A stretch of 64,000 nt of DNA from JAICXG01 sp036825615. GTDB lineage: Bacteria > Verrucomicrobiota > Verrucomicrobiia > Chthoniobacterales > UBA10450. A model generated the notes under the pieces. It saw only the letters and a program-made list of their open reading frames with translations, was not told the origin of the DNA and did no database searches. Of the stretch, positions 1 to 6,917 are shown piece after piece; the stretch's first letter is position 1; every line of letters starts with the position of its first letter. The stretch is from NCBI GenBank assembly GCA_036825615.1, contig DAISXY010000014.1:36359-100358 (forward strand). The letters are read 5' to 3'. The translations under genes were made by a program, and so were the position numbers.

Positions 1-1
1 G

Positions 2-712
2 CTCGATTCGTTTGCCATCTGCCTCCTCCTTTGTTTGACGAGTTGCAAAGCGGCGACCGTGCCGGCGCAGAATTTTGCCGCCGAGCGGGAGCGGATGGTG
101 CAGCAACAGATCATCATGCGCGGCATCGCGGACGAGCGTGTCCTTGCTGCTATGCGCAAAGTCCCGCGCGAGCAGTTTGTGCCGGAGCCGATCCGCGACT
201 TGAGCTATAGCGATCGGCCGCTGCCGATCGGCGAGGAGCAGACGATCTCGCAGCCGTTCATTGTCGCCTTCATGACCGACAAATTGGAAGTCAAGCCGGG
301 CGACCGTGTGCTCGAGATCGGAACCGGGTCGGGCTATCAGGCGGCGATTCTGGCCGAGATGGGGGCGAAAGTTTACACGATCGAAATTGTGCAATCGTTA
401 GGCGAACGAGCCGCCGCTACCCTTGAGCGGCTCGGTTACAAAAACGTGCACGTGAAGATCGGAGATGGTTATCGCGGCTGGCCGGAGCACGCACCCTTCG
501 ATGCCGTGATCGTGACCTGCGCGCCGGAGAGAGTGCCGCAGCCGCTCGTCGACCAGACGAAAGAGGGCGGCCGGATTGTCATCCCGGTTGGGCCGCCTAA
601 CGATCAGAGACTTTACGTCCTGGAGAAAAAAGCCGGCCGGCTGGAGCGGCGGGCCATCCTGGCGGTTCGTTTCGTTCCGATGACGGGCAGGGCGGACACG
701 GTGCCGCAGTGA
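2..712 (+). CDS. pcm: Protein-L-isoaspartate O-methyltransferase, lipoprotein form (5' end outside window)
   Basis: SAM-dependent methylation of isoaspartyl residues, a repair reaction for aged proteins. The SAM motif I (VLEIGTGSGYQ) lies about 90 residues after the cysteine, and the family block around the active site (IGEEQTISQPF) precedes it. A TTG at 35 could start a 225-residue cytosolic form. However, the frame stays open to the window edge and reads FAICLLLCLTSC just before the catalytic domain, which is a hydrophobic signal-peptide core followed by a lipobox-like LTSC. I therefore infer an exported lipoprotein whose start lies upstream of base 1. Two copies of the 9-mer GCCTAACGA family fall inside the gene (395 and 595). 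The family assignment is firm; the lipoprotein reading is an inference. Confidence 0.88.
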   Translation, partial: LDSFAICLLLCLTSCKAATVPAQNFAAERERMVQQQIIMRGIADERVLAAMRKVPREQFVPEPIRDLSYSDRPLPIGEEQTISQPFIVAFMTDKLEVKPGDRVLEIGTGSGYQAAILAEMGAKVYTIEIVQSLGERAAATLERLGYKNVHVKIGDGYRGWPEHAPFDAVIVTCAPERVPQPLVDQTKEGGRIVIPVGPPNDQRLYVLEKKAGRLERRAILAVRFVPMTGRADTVPQ

Positions 713-728
713 GGGCGCTCGCCAGCGC

Positions 729-1028
729 TCAGCCCCGCTTGCTGAAAATCTTGAGTTCCTCGGCCGCCTTTTGCAGTTCGTCGAGCGTGGCGAGGGCGGC
801 TTGTTGTTTCTTCAGCGTCGCATCGTTCGTCGCCTTCATTTCCAGGGCGGCTTGGAGGATTTCCTTCATGTCGCCGGCGCCGGTCAGAACCTTGGTGGGC
901 GCGGTTTGCTGACCGCTGCTCGCGGACGACGCGGCCTGCACCACGACATCCGGCGTGGGCGATTGCGCGTGCAAGAACGCGACCGCAAAACCGAGCGCGA
1001 GAAAGAGAGGCAGGAGCAGTTTTTTCAT
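729..1028 (-). CDS. Small exported coiled-coil protein
   Basis: A 99-residue protein of unknown function. It has an N-terminal signal peptide (MKKLLLPLFLALGF, cleavage likely after LHA), a Ser/Gln/Thr-rich linker, and a C-terminal helix rich in Ala, Leu, Lys and Glu that should form a coiled coil. I chose the ATG at 1028 because a strong GGAGGAGG Shine-Dalgarno precedes it and the signal peptide starts there. The longer frame back to 1106 runs over the neighbouring gene. The stop of the upstream gene ends one base before this start, so the two are co-transcribed. The spacer between the ribosome site and the start holds an 8-base match to the dispersed 9-mer (TCGTTAGG). Confidence 0.7.
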   Translation of the reverse strand: MKKLLLPLFLALGFAVAFLHAQSPTPDVVVQAASSASSGQQTAPTKVLTGAGDMKEILQAALEMKATNDATLKKQQAALATLDELQKAAEELKIFSKRG

Positions 1029-1029
1029 C

Positions 1030-1257
1030 CTAACGACCTCCTCCCCGGCTGGCATAGATGCGCGCGACCCGGATCGCTTCCGCGAGATTCGCGAGCTTCG
1101 CGTCAATTTTCTCCTGGTTATCGGCGATCTGAAGTTGTTGCGCCTGCACGTCCTTCAGCGCGAGCGCGAGTTCCTGCGCGTCGTTCGAGACGGGCGATTG
1201 CGCGCCGAACGCAGTGGCGAGCGCAAGCAGCGCGCCGAGCAGCATGATTTTTTTCAT
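1030..1257 (-). CDS. Small exported protein, partner of the downstream coiled-coil gene
   Basis: A 75-residue protein of unknown function. It has a signal peptide (MKKIMLLGALLALATAFGAQ) followed by a short helical segment with heptad-like spacing (LALALKDVQAQQLQIADNQ). It resembles its neighbour in layout: signal peptide, then one amphipathic helix. The pair may be an old duplication or two subunits of one envelope structure. The start at 1257 is the first Met that gives a signal peptide; a longer antisense frame extends back into rpoN and is not believed. It is divergent from rpoN, so the 110 bases between them must hold both promoters. Confidence 0.6.
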   Translation of the reverse strand: MKKIMLLGALLALATAFGAQSPVSNDAQELALALKDVQAQQLQIADNQEKIDAKLANLAEAIRVARIYASRGGGR

Positions 1258-1368
1258 AGGCGAATGGTCCGAGGGAAAAGGGAGCAAGTCACGTTCCTTG
1301 TCGGTTGCGGCGCGGGCCGCGGCGCGCAAATTGCTTGCCAGAAAAAGTCCACTTGTTACCCTCTGCGC

Positions 1369-2790
1369 ATGGCCGGGCCGGGAATGTTTCAGTCGCAAAA
1401 TTTGTCCCTCCAACAAGTCCTCGCGCCCCAATTGCAGCAGAGCCTGCTCATTCTCCAGGCCCCGTTGCTCGAGCTGCGCAACCTCGTCCAGCAGGAGATG
1501 GAGACCAATCCGGTGCTCGAGGAATTGGCCGACCCAGCGGACGACGAGCGCCCGGCAAGCGACACCGACACAGCGGCCGACGAGAAATTCAAGGAGGAGT
1601 TCGAGCAACTGGCGAAGCTGGACGATGAGTGGCGTGATTACATGGCGCAGTCGAGCAGCTACAGCGCGCGCTCGCAGGAGGATGAGGAAAAGCGCCAGTT
1701 TTTCTTCGATTCCATTCCGACACAGGAAACCCTGCAACAACATCTCGTCAGCCAGCTCAACCAAACCGTCCTGAGCGCCGACGATCGCAAGACCGCCGAG
1801 CTGATTATCGGTAACATCGACGATAACGGCTTTCTCCAAACGACCCCGGAGGACATGGCGATGAATACCGGAATCCCGCAGGAGCAATTCGAGCTCATGC
1901 TCACCCTCATCCAGAGCTTTCATCCCCCCGGGGTCGGAGCGCGCGACTTGCGCGAATGTCTTTTGATTCAACTAAAACGCGACGGACGCGAGAAGAGCCT
2001 CGAATACCGCATCATCTCCGATCACATGGTCGATCTCGGGAAACGGCGTTTTCCGGAAATCGCCCGCCGAATGGGCATCCCCGTCGACCAGGTGCAGAAA
2101 GCGGCCAACAATATCGCGCAACTCGATCCGCGGCCCGGCCAAATCTTCGCCGAAGCGCCGCAGAATTACGTCCTGCCCGATGTGACGGTGGAAAAAATCC
2201 AGGGCGAATACCAGGTGATCCTGAACGGCGAACAAATCCCGCACCTGCGCATCAGCAACACTTACAAGGATATCATGGCCAAGGACGGGAACGGCAGTGA
2301 GGTTAAGGATTACATCCGGGACAAAATCCGGAGCGGGAAATTTCTCATCAAATCAATCCACCAGCGCCAGCAGACAATCTCCAACATTGCGCACGAGATC
2401 GTGGCCCGGCAGAAGGAATTTCTCGAGAAAGGCTCGGCCTATCTCAAGCCGATGACGATGGTGCAAATCGCCGACGCGGTGGGGGTGCATGAGACGACCG
2501 TGAGCCGAGCGATCTCCGGCAAGTACATGGCGACGCCGCAAGGCGTGTTCGAGATGAAGTACTTCTTCACGCCCGGATACCAGACCTCGAGCGGCGCTTC
2601 GGTCAGCAACACCAGTGTGAAAGAGGCAATCCTTAACCTGGTAAAACACGAGTCAGGGAGCGCGCCCTTGAGCGACAAGGAGATCGTCGAGATTCTCGAC
2701 CAGCGCGGGATCCCGATCGCGCGGCGCACGGTGGCGAAGTATCGCACCGAGCTAAACATCCTCCCGAGCAACATGCGCAAGAAGTATTGA
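1369..2790 (+). CDS. rpoN: RNA polymerase sigma-54 factor
   Basis: The 473 residues match the usual RpoN length. The protein directs RNA polymerase to -24/-12 promoters, which need an AAA activator. The Gln/Leu-rich region I is at the N terminus (SLQQVLAPQLQQSLLILQ), a helix-turn-helix lies near residues 365-390 (IADAVGVHETTVSRAISGKY), and the diagnostic RpoN box ARRTVAKYR is at about 451-459. I chose the ATG at 1369 because it puts region I at the N terminus; the frame open from 955 adds only low-quality sequence. A second ATG at 1384 is possible. No sigma-54 activator gene is visible in the window. Confidence 0.96.
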   Translation: MAGPGMFQSQNLSLQQVLAPQLQQSLLILQAPLLELRNLVQQEMETNPVLEELADPADDERPASDTDTAADEKFKEEFEQLAKLDDEWRDYMAQSSSYSARSQEDEEKRQFFFDSIPTQETLQQHLVSQLNQTVLSADDRKTAELIIGNIDDNGFLQTTPEDMAMNTGIPQEQFELMLTLIQSFHPPGVGARDLRECLLIQLKRDGREKSLEYRIISDHMVDLGKRRFPEIARRMGIPVDQVQKAANNIAQLDPRPGQIFAEAPQNYVLPDVTVEKIQGEYQVILNGEQIPHLRISNTYKDIMAKDGNGSEVKDYIRDKIRSGKFLIKSIHQRQQTISNIAHEIVARQKEFLEKGSAYLKPMTMVQIADAVGVHETTVSRAISGKYMATPQGVFEMKYFFTPGYQTSSGASVSNTSVKEAILNLVKHESGSAPLSDKEIVEILDQRGIPIARRTVAKYRTELNILPSNMRKKY

Positions 2791-2800
2791 GCCTGGAATT

Positions 2801-2867
2801 GTGAATCGTTATACCGTGAGTCGGCTGCAACCTCACCTTAGCTGACGCTCCACGATCAACGATTCAC
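2801..2867. repeat. Inverted repeat after rpoN
   Basis: A perfect 10-bp inverted repeat: GTGAATCGTT at 2801-2810 and AACGATTCAC at 2858-2867, separated by 47 bases. It lies between the rpoN stop and the next start. There is no T tract, so it is not a classical terminator. It may be a remnant palindromic element. Confidence 0.5.
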
Positions 2868-2880
2868 GATTCACGAACCC

Positions 2881-3237
2881 ATGTCACCATCACTTCGCCG
2901 TCGCGTCATCGCCGAATGGCGTGGCTTGCCTTCCGATCCGCCGCCGCCGGACCGCACCCGCTCCAGCGCCGAGGTGTTGGCAAAAGTGATGCAAAAGCTC
3001 GGCTTGGGCGAACGCCTCCGCGAGCAAGAGGTGTTGTCGGCCTGGAAAATGGTCGTCGGCGAGTTCATCGCCGCTCATTCCTGTCCGATGGCGTTGCGCG
3101 AAGGGACTCTCTACGTCCGGGTCTTGCAGCCCTCGCTCCATTATGAACTCGACCGCGTGAAGGCGGAGATTCTGCGCAAATTGAAGCAGCGCTTCGGCGC
3201 CAAAGCGGTTCGCGAGCTGCGCTTCCGCATCGGTTAG
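2881..3237 (+). CDS. DUF721 / DciA-like protein
   Basis: A 118-residue protein of the DUF721 family, which includes the DciA helicase-loader group that brings the replicative helicase DnaB to DNA. The family core is visible: a helical stretch (VLAKVMQKLGLGERLREQEVL), the W-x-x-VVG motif (SAWKMVVGEF), and the closing strand pattern (EGTLYVRVLQPSLHYEL) followed by a basic helix. The Arg-rich N terminus could bind nucleic acid. The ATG at 2881 directly follows a 90-base spacer after rpoN. Function as a helicase loader is only inferred from the family. Confidence 0.75.
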   Translation: MSPSLRRRVIAEWRGLPSDPPPPDRTRSSAEVLAKVMQKLGLGERLREQEVLSAWKMVVGEFIAAHSCPMALREGTLYVRVLQPSLHYELDRVKAEILRKLKQRFGAKAVRELRFRIG

Positions 3238-3302
3238 CGGCGCGCGCGCCTAACGATGCGACCGCTGGACAGCCCCGCTGATCTGGCTTACCGAGGTGCG
3301 CT

Positions 3303-3623
3303 ATGTTTGGTCCGACGAAATTCTACTTCCTTGTCTTCGGGCTCCTCACGATCGGCGGCGGAGTTATGGGCTATGTTAAGGCGGAAAGCTCGGTCTCGCT
3401 CATCGCCGGCTGGATCAGTGGCCTGCTTCTTCTCCTGGCCGCGTTTCTCTTGCCCACGCACCCGCTCGCTGGAATTGTGTTGGGCGGAATTCTTTGCCTT
3501 CTTCTCATCGGATATTTTCTTCCCGGATTTTTCCGCAGCGGAGAGATGATGCCGGCGGGAATGATGTCGGTGCTGAGCTTCATCGGGATCGCGTTTGCGA
3601 TCGCCGCCTGGATTCGCAAGTAA
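3303..3623 (+). CDS. TMEM14 / UPF0136-like small membrane protein
   Basis: A 106-residue protein made almost wholly of four hydrophobic helices with short loops. It opens with FYFLVFGLLTIGGGVMGYVKAES, the pattern seen in TMEM14 family members. The family is poorly understood in bacteria; in eukaryotes members are linked to small-molecule movement across membranes. It sits 65 bases after the DUF721 gene, with an exact copy of the dispersed 9-mer in the gap (3248), and is 9 bases before the GH75 gene, so it may be co-transcribed with that gene. Confidence 0.6.
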   Translation: MFGPTKFYFLVFGLLTIGGGVMGYVKAESSVSLIAGWISGLLLLLAAFLLPTHPLAGIVLGGILCLLLIGYFLPGFFRSGEMMPAGMMSVLSFIGIAFAIAAWIRK

Positions 3624-3632
3624 CCACGGCGT

Positions 3633-5111
3633 GTGCGCAAGTTCCGCCTGAGTACCCTGCGTTGGGTCGCGCTGCTCCTCTTTCTCGGGCTCTTTGGGCT
3701 TATCGTCCTGCGCTGGATTTCGCTCGAACGGCTCCGGCTCACCCTGCAGCGGCTTGGGCCCACGGCCATTCCCACCCCGACCGCGACGCCGGAGCTTCCC
3801 ACTCCGACGCCCTGGCGGACGCCCATCATTAGCGGCAAACTCGACACCGCGAAGCTGTGGAGCGGCATCACGGTGCATGCATCGGTCGATCCCACCCCGG
3901 GCGCGGCGGCTTCAATCGAACGAGTCGACCCGGAAAGTTACGTCCTCGATCTGCGCCTCAAGGTTCGCGTCCCGACCGCGAACCGAAACCTCGAGGAACT
4001 GGCGCAGGTCACGCCAGAGTTACCGAAACTGCTCCCGCATCTCGCCGAAGCGATCGCGCCCGACGCGCTCTCGCCGCTTTTCCATCAACTCTACGAGGTC
4101 AAGCTCCAGACCCTGCGCCAGAATCTCGTCCGGCTCGATCAGCTCCTTTCCCGGCACAATTTCTACGATTGCCAGACCATCCTGCGCCTGCGCGCGCCGG
4201 CGACGAAACGGGAGGCGATTCTTTTGCAGGCCGATATGGATGTGGACGCCGACGGGTCAGACGCCGATCGCCTGCCGCTCATCGACGGCAGCTCGGCGAA
4301 TTTCCGGCCGTTCACCAGTTATCGTTGGCGCAAGAAAACTGCGACCCCGAATCCCTTCCTTGCGCCCACCGAGGACAAGCTGCGGGCTTACGAAACCGAG
4401 TTCGCGCAAAAGGGCCTGACGATCGAGCGCAACCGCGACCTGCGCATCGCAATTCAACGGCTGAAAGCGGAAGTTGATTCGCTCAAGCACTTCAGCTTTC
4501 TCATCGCCTCGACCGATCCCTACGTCGTCCTGCCGGGAGTGTTCATGCGCGAGAAGAATAGCGGAAAGGTGGGCGATTACGCGGTCGTGATCTATGGCGA
4601 TCAAATTTATCCCGCGATCGTCGGCGACATCGGGCCGACCGATCGGGTGGGGGAAGCCTCGCTCCGGATTGCAAAGGAAATCAACGCCCGCTCCACCGCC
4701 TACAACCGACCGGTAAGCGAGCTGAAAGTGACTTACCTTGTCTTCCCGAACACCGCCGATCGCCCATTTGGACCGCCGGACCTGGAAAAAATGCGGGGCC
4801 GTTGCGAAGACCTGGTGCAGCAGCTCGGTGGCGCAACCATCCCGCTCTATCGCTGGCAGAATCTGATTCCTACACCAACACCGACGCCGCCACCCGCTCC
4901 GAGCCCCAGCCCGACGGCAACTCCCACCGCCAGCCCGGCTGTTTCCCCTAACGAATCGCCGACGGCAACGTCAACACCGCTTGTGAGCCCGACCTTCGCA
5001 TTCGCGCTTCCAACCAGCACCGTCAGTCAAACACCGACGCCGGTGGTTTTACCGACATCGGCGAGCGTGTCGCCGACGCCTGTTCTCAGCTCCCCAAGCC
5101 CTAGCCGTTAG
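3633..5111 (+). CDS. Membrane-anchored GH75 chitosanase-like protein with Pro/Thr-rich tail
   Basis: A 492-residue protein starting with GTG. A single N-terminal membrane segment (WVALLLFLGLFGLIVL) is followed by a Pro/Thr linker. The block from about residue 195 to 400 matches the fungal-type chitosanase family GH75: an Asp-rich strand (LLQADMDVDADGSD), PYVVLPGVF, GDYAVVIYGDQ, and GDIGP followed by EASLRIAKEIN. The last 80 residues are a Pro/Thr/Ser-rich low-complexity tail that could span or bind the cell envelope. It would hydrolyse chitosan or a similar amino-glycan outside the cytoplasm, which is inferred from the family. The stop codon overlaps the end of the convergent lipoprotein gene by 11 bases. 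Confidence 0.68.
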   Translation: MRKFRLSTLRWVALLLFLGLFGLIVLRWISLERLRLTLQRLGPTAIPTPTATPELPTPTPWRTPIISGKLDTAKLWSGITVHASVDPTPGAAASIERVDPESYVLDLRLKVRVPTANRNLEELAQVTPELPKLLPHLAEAIAPDALSPLFHQLYEVKLQTLRQNLVRLDQLLSRHNFYDCQTILRLRAPATKREAILLQADMDVDADGSDADRLPLIDGSSANFRPFTSYRWRKKTATPNPFLAPTEDKLRAYETEFAQKGLTIERNRDLRIAIQRLKAEVDSLKHFSFLIASTDPYVVLPGVFMREKNSGKVGDYAVVIYGDQIYPAIVGDIGPTDRVGEASLRIAKEINARSTAYNRPVSELKVTYLVFPNTADRPFGPPDLEKMRGRCEDLVQQLGGATIPLYRWQNLIPTPTPTPPPAPSPSPTATPTASPAVSPNESPTATSTPLVSPTFAFALPTSTVSQTPTPVVLPTSASVSPTPVLSSPSPSR

Positions 5112-5745
5112 GCCGGCGCGGGACGCTCAGACCGAGGTCGCGCACCTTGTGATCGGCGCCCTTTTTGCGCTCGGCGTAGCTGTTGAAGCTGTTGGTTGTC
5201 AGCTCGCTCGCGTTGCGGGTCGTCTCCACCACGGTCGCGAGGCTTAGTCCATTGGCTTGGGCGAGCTGCGCCCAGCTCTGGCCTTTGGCGCGCTGCAACG
5301 CAATCTGGTGGACTTTGCTCGAATTCCCCCGGGCGATGGCGTTGATCGCGCAGAGTTCGCCGAAGCGCAGCCGCAAACGGTCTTGCTGCGCGAGCAGATC
5401 AGTTTGACTCACACCCGTGACCCGCGAGACCGCCGCGACCACAAAGGGACGCTCGTCTGTCGAGCCGGCAGCCGCGTTCAAAAGATTGATGTTGCCGAGG
5501 AGCGCGTGCTCATCGGTGCCGGTGACTCTTTTCGGCACCCGCACGTAGCCACCACCGAGCAAACTACCCGTCTCGGGTGGAACATACATCGTGGTATAGG
5601 CCTGGCTGTTGTTCGCCCGGGCGTCGACCGTGCTGACCGCTCCGGCCGAACCCGCGGAAGCTTGAGGTGCACTCGCGCGTTGCGGCGCCGCGCAACTGGC
5701 CAGGAGGCACGCAGAGGAAAAAAGAGCAACGATTGATTTCAACAT
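5101..5745 (-). CDS. Lipoprotein of unknown function
   Basis: A 214-residue protein with a clear lipoprotein signal (VALFSSACLLASC, lipobox LASC), then a Ser/Ala-rich linker. I do not recognise the mature domain. A helical segment (KGQSWAQLAQANGLSLATVV) resembles the phrasing of LysM or HTH-like packing but is not enough for a call. It ends in basic residues (SVPRRPNG) and overlaps the convergent GH75 gene by 11 bases. The overlapped end carries a one-mismatch copy of the dispersed 9-mer. Confidence 0.65.
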   Translation of the reverse strand: MLKSIVALFSSACLLASCAAPQRASAPQASAGSAGAVSTVDARANNSQAYTTMYVPPETGSLLGGGYVRVPKRVTGTDEHALLGNINLLNAAAGSTDERPFVVAAVSRVTGVSQTDLLAQQDRLRLRFGELCAINAIARGNSSKVHQIALQRAKGQSWAQLAQANGLSLATVVETTRNASELTTNSFNSYAERKKGADHKVRDLGLSVPRRPNG

Positions 5746-6073
5746 ATGCGCCGTGCTTTGTAGCTGCGGCTGGGCAAAAGCGCAAGATAAATTGTGCGCG
5801 TTTCCCCTTACGCGCCGGTGCGAAACGTCCGCTGGCCCGGAGCCTACGCGGTCCGGTAACCTTTGTCATTTGCGGCTTTTCGTTTATCGAAACGGAACAT
5901 CTCGCAACGCCATTTCTGCTGGGTCCGTTCTCCTGCAAGTTTGCGATCGAATCTACGCCGAAACCGGTCGATTTCGACCCGAGGATGGGATTTACGGATG
6001 CCCGTTTGCTGCCCTTTTGACAGCCGCCCAACGTTGATATGACAGCATTTCGCAGTCGTTGTAGAATTGGATT
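5746..6073. other. Intergenic stretch with no recognised gene
   Basis: This is the space between the divergently read lipoprotein gene and the toxin-antitoxin pair. Short overlapping frames exist on both strands, but none has a convincing start, composition or family resemblance. It is less GC-rich than its neighbours in its right half, which fits promoter DNA for the toxin-antitoxin operon. Confidence 0.4.
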
Positions 6074-6295
6074 GTGAGCACGGTCGCCGAGATTCGCCAA
6101 GCCATAGAAAAACTTTCGCCTGGCGAGGCATGGAAGTTGGCGAGCGAACTGCGCGAGTATTTGGACGCGCTCTGGGACAAGCAATTCGAACAGGACGTGA
6201 AAGCTGGCCGACTGGACGCGGCGATCACGCGAGCTCGCAAGGAGCATGCCTCCGGCAGAAGTCGGCCGATGGATGAAATCGTCGGGAACGACTGA
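6074..6295 (+). CDS. Antitoxin of a type II toxin-antitoxin pair (addiction-module component type)
   Basis: A 73-residue, charged, helical protein beginning STVAEIRQAIEKLSPGEAWKLASEL. That phrasing is typical of the small addiction-module antitoxins paired with RelE/ParE-fold toxins. The mid-part is a helix with many Asp and Arg, and the C-terminal tail (GRSRPMDEI) would wrap the toxin. Translation starts at a GTG. The next gene begins inside its 3' end (a 23-base overlap), as expected for a coupled module where antitoxin is made first. Confidence 0.72.
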   Translation: MSTVAEIRQAIEKLSPGEAWKLASELREYLDALWDKQFEQDVKAGRLDAAITRARKEHASGRSRPMDEIVGND

Positions 6296-6533
6296 GTTTT
6301 GGCAGCTCTACCGCGAATTGTCGCAGCCGATTAAGCAGGCGGCGCGTCGTACTTATCGGCTGTGGAAACAAAACCCGCGGGGTTCGGCGGTACGGTTCAA
6401 GAAAGTGCGCGATGCTTATTCAATTCGAATTGGAAACACCGGCTATCGCGCCATTGCTACAGATGTGCCGGACGGATTTCTCTGGATCTGGATTGGTTCG
6501 CACGATGCATACGAGCGTCTGTTGAAAGAATAA
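6273..6533 (+). CDS. RelE/ParE-family toxin
   Basis: An 86-residue basic protein with the RelE/ParE fold pattern: an N-terminal helix pair (FWQLYRELSQPIKQAARRTYRLWKQNP), then strands (VRFKKVRDAYSIRIG, YRAIATDV) and the closing WIWIGSHDAYERLL. In the family such proteins are mRNA interferases or gyrase poisons; which applies cannot be told from sequence. I chose the ATG at 6273 so that the toxin overlaps the antitoxin 3' end. A frame open from 6246 would add nine residues. Confidence 0.75.
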   Translation: MKSSGTTEFWQLYRELSQPIKQAARRTYRLWKQNPRGSAVRFKKVRDAYSIRIGNTGYRAIATDVPDGFLWIWIGSHDAYERLLKE

Positions 6534-6582
6534 TCCTGCGGTTTATTGCCTAACGAACTCGCTGGATGAAGCGGTGATTTCC

Positions 6583-6656
6583 CGGAGCCTACGGGGCTCG
6601 AACCCGCAACCTCCGCCGTGACAGGGCGGCGCTCTAACCAGTTGAGCTAAGGCTCC
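6583..6656 (-). tRNA. tRNA-Asp (GTC)
   Basis: A complete cloverleaf on the minus strand. The acceptor stem GGAGCCT pairs with AGGCTCC, and the D arm (TTAGCTCAACTGGTTAGAG) and T arm (GCGGGTTCGAGCCCCGT) are present. The anticodon stem CCGCC/GGCGG encloses loop CTGTCAC, with anticodon GTC at 6620-6622. The discriminator base is G, as expected for tRNA-Asp. CCA is not encoded. A copy of the dispersed 9-mer lies about 27 bases beyond the 3' end (6548). Confidence 0.95.
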
Positions 6657-6917
6657 TCGAAAAAGGGAACCAACCGTAGGTCGCCGCCCCGTCGGTCGCA
6701 ATCGGATTTTTCCGCTGCAAAATGGTCCCGGCTGCGGCTCTCGTCGCCGCATCGACGTGCCAGCAACCCTTCAGAAACAAAAAAACGTGAATGCAATCGC
6801 GCTCCGGGCTGTCTCATAAAGCGATGAGAAGAGCGCGCGCAAAATCGCTCCGATTGCGGCGTGAAACCTGCGCGCGTATTATTTTCGAGAGGATCAGAAC
6901 AAGGGAAGACGAGGGAA

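Noticed and set aside
1030..1971. A 313-codon minus-strand frame opposite rpoN
   Set aside because: Only its last 75 codons look like a gene, with a signal peptide; the rest is the complement of rpoN.
6657..6917. Further tRNA or small RNA after tRNA-Asp
   Set aside because: No cloverleaf or strong conserved structure was seen in this gap; it is probably the promoter region of the ATPase gene.
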